8,662 nucleotides of DNA from the NCBI GenBank assembly GCA_021809235.1, contig JAKBAG010000124.1, forward strand, positions 1-8,662, in the 5' to 3' direction. Positions 4,847 through 8,662 of the stretch are shown here, in pieces (positions within the stretch are counted from its first letter, which is position 1; each line of letters starts with the position of its first letter). A program made the position numbers and the translations under genes. The notes beneath the pieces are model-generated. The model saw only the letters and a program-made list of their open reading frames with translations. It searched no databases and had not been told where the DNA came from. Origin of the DNA: Acidobacteriota bacterium. Its GTDB lineage: Bacteria > Acidobacteriota > Terriglobia > Terriglobales > Acidobacteriaceae.

Positions 4847-6388
4847 ATGAATCGCCGCCAGTTTGTTGCTTCTGCTCTTGTCGCTTCCAGTAGCTCCCTG
4901 CTGCCGGATTGCGCTGGCACTGACGCTCTTGCACAGCCTGCTGTACAGCCGAATCCTTCCCCAGTGATTGATTCTCCGGCAAGCGAGATTGTCTTTCCCG
5001 AAGGTTTTCTCTGGGGTATGGCTACAGCTTCCTACCAGGTTGAGGGCGCGTGGAACGAGGACGGCAAAGGCGAATCCATATGGGATCGCTGGGCGCACAC
5101 CACCGGCAGGATTCGCGGTGCCGGCACCGGTGACACGGCTTGCGACCACTACCATCGCTACCCCCAGGACATTGCGATCCTCAAACAGCTTCACCAGAAG
5201 AGCTATCGCTTTTCCATCTCATGGGCGCGAATACAGCCATCGGGGCGCGGCTCGGTCAACCAAAAGGGCATCGACCATTACAAGCGCGTCATGGAAGCCG
5301 TGCTGGCAGCCGGGATCCGACCGTTTTGCACCCTTTATCACTGGGACTTGCCACAGGGATTGGAGGATCTGGGTGGGTGGCCCAACCGCGACCTGGCAGG
5401 ATATTTCGCCGATTACGCCGGTATCCTGGCGAAACATCTGGGCGATCAGATTCAGACATGGGCACCGTTCAACATGCCCTGGAGCTTCACGAATCTGGGT
5501 TACGGCACCGGGGTCTTTCCGCCGGGGCGCAGTAGTTATTCGGATTTCCTCAAAGCGGCGCATACCGTCAATCTTGCGCAGGGTGAGGCCTTCCGCTCCA
5601 TCAAAGCGGCATCCTCGCATGCCACCGTGGGCAGTGCCTACGGCATGTCTCCGGCCTATCCAATGACAGACAGCGCTGCCGATCGCGCCGCCACGGCTCG
5701 CTATCATGCAATGAACAATCTCTACTTCCTGGAAACGGCCATGCATGGGCGATATCCCGATGCCTTTGTTGGCGAAATTCCCTACGAGGCCATGGGTTAT
5801 CGAGCCGGTGACGACAAAATCATGAAGGTTCCACTCGACTGGATTGGTTTTCACTATTATTCGCGGCGCTTCGTTGCCGCCACCGGCACGGCAGCGCAAA
5901 GCGGCAGTGTCGGCCTGGCCACGGAGACGCAGGACACAGGCGCAGCAGGAAACCAGTACACCCAATTCCGCGCCGTGATGCCGACAGAATATTCCATCAC
6001 CGACGGTGGTCTGGAAATCTTTCCGCGCGGTATTTATGACCTGGTCATGCAGATCTCACGCGAGTACAACCATCCCATCATTGAAATCACGGAAAGCGGC
6101 TGCGGCTATCTGGATGCACCCTATGCGCGCGATGGAGGGCACGTGCCGGACGCACGCCGCATTGCGTTTTTTCGCGCAGAGTTGGCCGAACTGGCGCGCG
6201 CCATTCAGGACGGAGCACGCGTGCGAGCTTTCCACGCCTGGAGCCTGCTCGACAACTTCGAGTGGAACGACGGCTACACCCAGCGGTACGGGCTTACTTA
6301 CGTCGATTTTCGCGATCAGCAACGCACCATCAAGGACTCCGGCCTATGGTACGGACAGGTCGCGGCAACCAATCGACTGCCAGTGTAG
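4847..6388 (+). CDS. Tat-exported GH1 glycosidase-like protein with acid/base Glu replaced by Met
   Basis: The protein has 513 residues, starting at ATG 4847 behind GGAGG. The N-terminus MNRRQFVASALVASSSS is a twin-arginine signal with a likely cut after D-A-L-A (about residue 29), so the enzyme should be periplasmic or extracytoplasmic; many bacterial GH1 enzymes are cytoplasmic. The (beta/alpha)8 body is complete: FLWGMATASYQVEGAWNEDG (54-73, Gln64), RFSISWARI (121-129), YHWDLPQ (His165), nucleophile Glu416 in EITESG, and WSLLDNFEWNDGY (465-477, sugar-binding Glu472 and Trp473). The acid/base motif, normally T-x-N-E-P, reads A-P-F-N-M-P, with Met210 in place of Glu. Changing a Glu codon to ATG needs at least two substitutions, so one base error cannot explain it. 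The usual N-Y-Y segment reads H-Y-Y (His336). Family members hydrolyse beta-glucosides and related substrates. Without the acid/base this one may be slow, need activated aglycones or an external base (as plant myrosinases do with Gln there), transglycosylate, or only bind. Confidence 0.9.
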   Translation: MNRRQFVASALVASSSSLLPDCAGTDALAQPAVQPNPSPVIDSPASEIVFPEGFLWGMATASYQVEGAWNEDGKGESIWDRWAHTTGRIRGAGTGDTACDHYHRYPQDIAILKQLHQKSYRFSISWARIQPSGRGSVNQKGIDHYKRVMEAVLAAGIRPFCTLYHWDLPQGLEDLGGWPNRDLAGYFADYAGILAKHLGDQIQTWAPFNMPWSFTNLGYGTGVFPPGRSSYSDFLKAAHTVNLAQGEAFRSIKAASSHATVGSAYGMSPAYPMTDSAADRAATARYHAMNNLYFLETAMHGRYPDAFVGEIPYEAMGYRAGDDKIMKVPLDWIGFHYYSRRFVAATGTAAQSGSVGLATETQDTGAAGNQYTQFRAVMPTEYSITDGGLEIFPRGIYDLVMQISREYNHPIIEITESGCGYLDAPYARDGGHVPDARRIAFFRAELAELARAIQDGARVRAFHAWSLLDNFEWNDGYTQRYGLTYVDFRDQQRTIKDSGLWYGQVAATNRLPV

Positions 6389-6392
6389 GGGA

Positions 6393-6890
6393 TTAAGCTG
6401 GCTCCAGACTGACCTGTGCCAACTGGCGATACTGTCGCAACATGCTCAGTCGCCAGCGCAGGATCATGCCGAAGGCCAGAATGAAAAACAGTCCGCCGGT
6501 CTGCTCCAGCGTCAGTATGTGGTCAAAGTATCCACGCGCAAAGTAACGCACGGCAGCCAGCACAATGATCACCAGGAAGAAGACTTTCGACCGGCGCATC
6601 ATGATCGCGTCGCCATCACGCTCCAGTCGTGAGGTGGCCAGCAAAGGCCATGCCAGCAGTACCGCTCCGGCCAGAAACGCAACCAGCGCCCACAGCCATG
6701 GCACGCGAAACTGCGGCGCAAAAAACATGCAGAATCCCGTCGACATGCCCAGTGGAGGAATCATGATTTTGCGCACGGTGACCGCAGATCGGCCTTCCCG
6801 TACGCGCCAGAAGAGCACTCCAATGAGTCCGCAGACCGTGACGACGGCTGTAAAAGTCTGTTGGGAAACTCCAAATGGCAGGGCATGCAT
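6393..6890 (-). CDS. ccdC: CcdC-like integral membrane protein
   Basis: Read on the minus strand, the preferred start is the ATG at 6890-6888, with GAGAGG eight bases upstream, giving 165 residues. An in-frame ATG at 6914, eight codons earlier with GGAG in front, is possible. Four or five hydrophobic segments lie near residues 11-29, 43-59, 64-84, 103-120 and 131-145, so it is an inner-membrane protein. Blocks typical of the Bacillus CcdC family are clear: KIMIPPLGMSTGFCMFF (41-57), PLLATSRLERDGDAIMMRRSK (82-102, cytoplasmic loop) and LEQTGGLFFILAFGMILRWR (128-147). CcdC was named for its position beside ccdA in cytochrome c maturation in Bacillus, but its biochemical role is not established. 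No ccdA or cytochrome gene is visible here. It converges on the GH1 gene with only 4 bp between stop codons and no recognisable bidirectional terminator. Confidence 0.85.
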   Translation of the reverse strand: MHALPFGVSQQTFTAVVTVCGLIGVLFWRVREGRSAVTVRKIMIPPLGMSTGFCMFFAPQFRVPWLWALVAFLAGAVLLAWPLLATSRLERDGDAIMMRRSKVFFLVIIVLAAVRYFARGYFDHILTLEQTGGLFFILAFGMILRWRLSMLRQYRQLAQVSLEPA

Positions 6891-7001
6891 GACAACAACC
6901 TCTCTTTTGAGCATAGCGGCTCCGCAGGAGTGTGCAAACTCCGGCAGCGGCCTGGCAGAGAGAAGAGTTTCAGACAGTGATAAAAGTCAGATTGGCCACG
7001 A

Positions 7002-7014
7002 GGAATCCGATTCC
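7002..7014. repeat. 13-bp palindrome GGAATC-C-GATTCC in the ccdC/aminotransferase divergent region
   Basis: GGAATC (7002-7007) and GATTCC (7009-7014) form a perfect inverted repeat around one base, 60 bp upstream of the aminotransferase ATG and 112 bp upstream of the ccdC ATG at 6890. The 159-bp region from 6915 to 7073 holds no convincing -35/-10 pair on either strand. The palindrome is operator-sized, but no regulator can be named. Confidence 0.35.
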
Positions 7015-7073
7015 GGCATCCGCTATGCTTGGATTATGGGCGAATGCAGAACTGCCTGTGAAGGAGCATCCTA

Positions 7074-8246
7074 ATGGCGAGTGGCTCGGAGCTGCGCATT
7101 GCAAGGCGTATGGATGAGGTCGGATTCTCCGACATCGTGCAAATTCGCAACAAGGTGATGGCCCTGCGAGCCGCAGGCACCCAAGTGCATGCGTTGCATG
7201 GGGGCGAGCCTTACTTTGAGACTCCGGATGCCATCAAATACGCTGCCATTACGGCACTGGTCCAGAATCAGACGCACTACGCACCATCTTCCGGAATTGC
7301 TCCCCTGCGGCAGGCATTGGCGGAAAAGGTCAACCGCAAGAATCGGATTCCGGCAGACGTGGAGCATGTGATTGCCACCGTGGGTGGATCGCATGCGTTG
7401 TACGCCGCCTTTCAGTCTGTACTTGATCCTGGAGATGATGCGCTGGTGTTTTCCCCGTACTGGACACCGATTGGCGATCTTGTGCGTGGGGCGCAGGCGC
7501 GTCCCTTACTGGTGCCAACCAGTACGGCACGACGGAATGGAATCGCCGCCACCCTGGAGCAGTTTTCCACTCCGCAGACAAGAGCCATTTACTACAACAC
7601 GCCCCAGAATCCATCCGGAGTTGTCTTCACCCGTGCGGAAGCAGAAGAAGTGGCTGCTTTTGCCCGCGCCCGCAACCTGGTGGTGATTGCCGACGAGGCG
7701 TATGAAGATTTGGTTTACGAAGGCGAGCACGTTTCGATCGCCTCGCTGCCGGGTATGGCGGAGCGGACCATTACCTGCTACACCTTTTCCAAAACCTATG
7801 CCATGACCGGATGGCGCGGCGGATACGCCGTGGCGCAGGAGCCGTTCATGACCGCTCTGCGCAAGATTGTGCTGTACGCCACCAACGGAGTGCCAACACC
7901 GGTGCAGTTTGCAATGCTGGAGGCACTGAAGACGCCAGAGTCCGAGATTCGCATGCGACTCGAAGAATATCGCCGTCGGCGGGATCTGCTGGTACAAGGA
8001 CTGCGCGCAGCAGGGCTGGAATGCGAGACGCCGGCCGGCGCCTTCTATGCTTTCCCAAATGTGGAGAAGGTGCATCGCAACAGTCGCACCGCAGCGGAAA
8101 TCCTGCTGGAAAAGGCGCACATTGCCACCATTCCCGGCTCGGTCTTTGGCGCCCAGGGTGAGGGCCATCTCCGCTTCGGCTACGCATTGCCGGTCGAGCA
8201 GATTGAAGCAGCGATGGTCGCACTCAAAAACTTCCTTGGATCGTAG
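7074..8246 (+). CDS. Class I PLP-dependent aminotransferase (aspartate aminotransferase-like)
   Basis: The protein has 390 residues, starting at ATG 7074 with AAGGAG (7061-7066) seven bases upstream. It transfers amino groups between an amino acid and a 2-oxo acid in the cytoplasm. The fold type I landmarks run in order: LHGGEPYFETPDAI (41-54), HYAPSSGIAPLR (68-79, Tyr69), SPYW (127-130, Trp130), NTPQNPSGVVF with Asn179, ADEAYEDLVYEGEH with Asp207 and Tyr210, Schiff-base Lys240 in TFSKTYAMTGWRGGYA with Arg248, and substrate-carboxylate Arg367 in HLRFGYA. Motif wording and length fit the bacterial AspC I-beta/gamma group, as in the Thermus enzyme, rather than the enteric I-alpha type. The exact substrate (aspartate, aromatic or other) cannot be settled from sequence alone. 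The gene stands alone: ccdC diverges from it and 145 bp follow before the next gene. The start overlaps the stop of a 12-codon upstream frame (TAATG). Confidence 0.88.
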   Translation: MASGSELRIARRMDEVGFSDIVQIRNKVMALRAAGTQVHALHGGEPYFETPDAIKYAAITALVQNQTHYAPSSGIAPLRQALAEKVNRKNRIPADVEHVIATVGGSHALYAAFQSVLDPGDDALVFSPYWTPIGDLVRGAQARPLLVPTSTARRNGIAATLEQFSTPQTRAIYYNTPQNPSGVVFTRAEAEEVAAFARARNLVVIADEAYEDLVYEGEHVSIASLPGMAERTITCYTFSKTYAMTGWRGGYAVAQEPFMTALRKIVLYATNGVPTPVQFAMLEALKTPESEIRMRLEEYRRRRDLLVQGLRAAGLECETPAGAFYAFPNVEKVHRNSRTAAEILLEKAHIATIPGSVFGAQGEGHLRFGYALPVEQIEAAMVALKNFLGS

Positions 8247-8323
8247 TTTTCGCCTTGGATGCCCAGGTTCACGCTCCAGTGGTCTGCTCCAGACAAGCCC
8301 GGGCAGCCGGTCACGGTAAGATA

Positions 8324-8345
8324 CAGGCTAAGTCAGGCTAAGCCT
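8324..8345 (+). repeat. Short tandem repeat with embedded palindrome upstream of the GH20 gene
   Basis: CAGGCTAAG occurs twice with one base between (8324-8332 and 8334-8342), a tandem 10-bp unit. The second copy runs into a perfect palindrome, AGGCT-A-AGCCT (8335-8345). It lies about 46 bp upstream of the next start codon, in the expected promoter/operator zone, although no clear -35/-10 pair was found. Two head-to-tail copies one helical turn apart would suit a regulator dimer; this is speculative. Confidence 0.35.
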
Positions 8346-8391
8346 TTGCGACAGATGTTGAGCAGAAGTATGCCTGCTTCCGGAGTAGCCG

Positions 8392-8662
8392 ATGTCGATT
8401 CGTATCCGCCGTACTGCTCTCACTGTATTCCTGATGCTTCTGTTTGCTGTCGTGCCCATTCATGCTCAGGATGCTGGCGTGCTTGCGCATGCCGAACAGG
8501 GAATTCCTCTGCCTGCGATGGTGCATCCCATGCCCGGCAAACTGCTGCTGGATGGCCGACTCCATCTGGAGTGGCAGGGGTATCGCGAGCCACGCCTGAT
8601 GAGGGCACAGGACCGTTTTTTGCAGCGTTTGAGCGCCGAAACCGGCATTCTCTTTGGTCTGC
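8392..8662 (+). CDS. Probable exported GH20 beta-N-acetylhexosaminidase (N-terminus only)
   Basis: Ninety codons are visible from ATG 8392, open to the window edge. The start is tightly set: an in-frame TAG lies at 8386-8388 and CGGAG (8381-8385) is six bases upstream. Residues 1-25 are a Sec signal peptide (MSIRIRRTALTVFLMLLFAV, then V-P-I-H-A) with a cut before Gln26. The mature part has the pattern of the small alpha/beta domain that precedes the GH20 barrel: a PMP motif (PMPGKLLL, 47-53), a short strand (GRLHLEWQGY) and an amphipathic helix RLMRAQDRFLQRLSAETG. GH20 enzymes release terminal GlcNAc or GalNAc from glycans, chitin oligomers or peptidoglycan fragments. The catalytic Asp-Glu pair lies beyond the window, so the call rests on the N-terminal pattern alone. 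Other glycosidases with a similar domain, such as GH84 or GH67, are less likely. Confidence 0.62.
   Translation, partial: MSIRIRRTALTVFLMLLFAVVPIHAQDAGVLAHAEQGIPLPAMVHPMPGKLLLDGRLHLEWQGYREPRLMRAQDRFLQRLSAETGILFGL

Noticed and set aside
5471..5479. Treating N-M-P in the GH1 gene as a sequencing error
   Set aside because: Glu codons (GAA/GAG) differ from ATG at two or three positions, and the frame and surrounding motifs are intact.
6565..7074. Plus-strand frame of 169 codons opposite ccdC
   Set aside because: It lies mostly antisense to a well-recognised membrane protein and its product is Ser/Thr/Arg-rich without domain features. Only its last 12 codons are noted separately as a possible coupled mini-frame.
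8282..8294. Hairpin GTCTG-CTC-CAGAC after the aminotransferase as a terminator
   Set aside because: It has a short stem and a 3-nt loop with no T-run, too weak to call.

Overview
The window looks like part of a chromosome from an acidobacterium (Acidobacteriota, probably Acidobacteriaceae/Terriglobia). The evidence is a moderately high-GC sequence, an Oar-like TonB-dependent receptor with an N-terminal carboxypeptidase-regulatory-like domain (a hallmark family of that phylum), a Tat-exported family-1 glycosidase and a secreted family-20 hexosaminidase. This assignment is inference from gene content, because no rRNA gene or taxonomic marker is present.

Layout. At 1-1300 (minus strand) lies the N-terminal third or so of a TonB-dependent receptor, with a well-formed sigma70-type promoter at 1354-1382. 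Facing away from it is the most interesting region, 1491-1733. It holds a promoter-like pair, a 33-codon open reading frame with six Cys in its first 17 codons, an 8-bp antiterminator pairing and a strong intrinsic terminator. All of this lies just upstream of a siroheme/[4Fe-4S] sulfite/nitrite reductase (1734-3413). It reads as a cysteine-sensing transcription attenuator and argues that the reductase works in assimilatory sulfite reduction. An ornithine aminotransferase (rocD, 3518-4741) follows on the same strand after about 100 bp.

At 4793-4821 a textbook promoter (17-bp spacer) drives a Tat-exported GH1 glycosidase (4847-6388). Its catalytic nucleophile is present, but the acid/base Glu of the usual N-E-P motif is Met. 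A CcdC-like membrane protein (6393-6890, minus strand) converges on it with a 4-bp gap. A divergent intergenic region holding a 13-bp palindrome separates ccdC from a class I aspartate-aminotransferase-like enzyme (7074-8246). The window ends in the first 90 codons of a probable exported GH20 beta-N-acetylhexosaminidase (8392 onward).

The genes do not form one pathway. The region reads as a run of mostly singly transcribed housekeeping and accessory genes: outer-membrane uptake, sulfur assimilation, amino-acid metabolism and periplasmic glycoside processing. I found no tRNA, rRNA, CRISPR array, insertion sequence or sign of recent integration.
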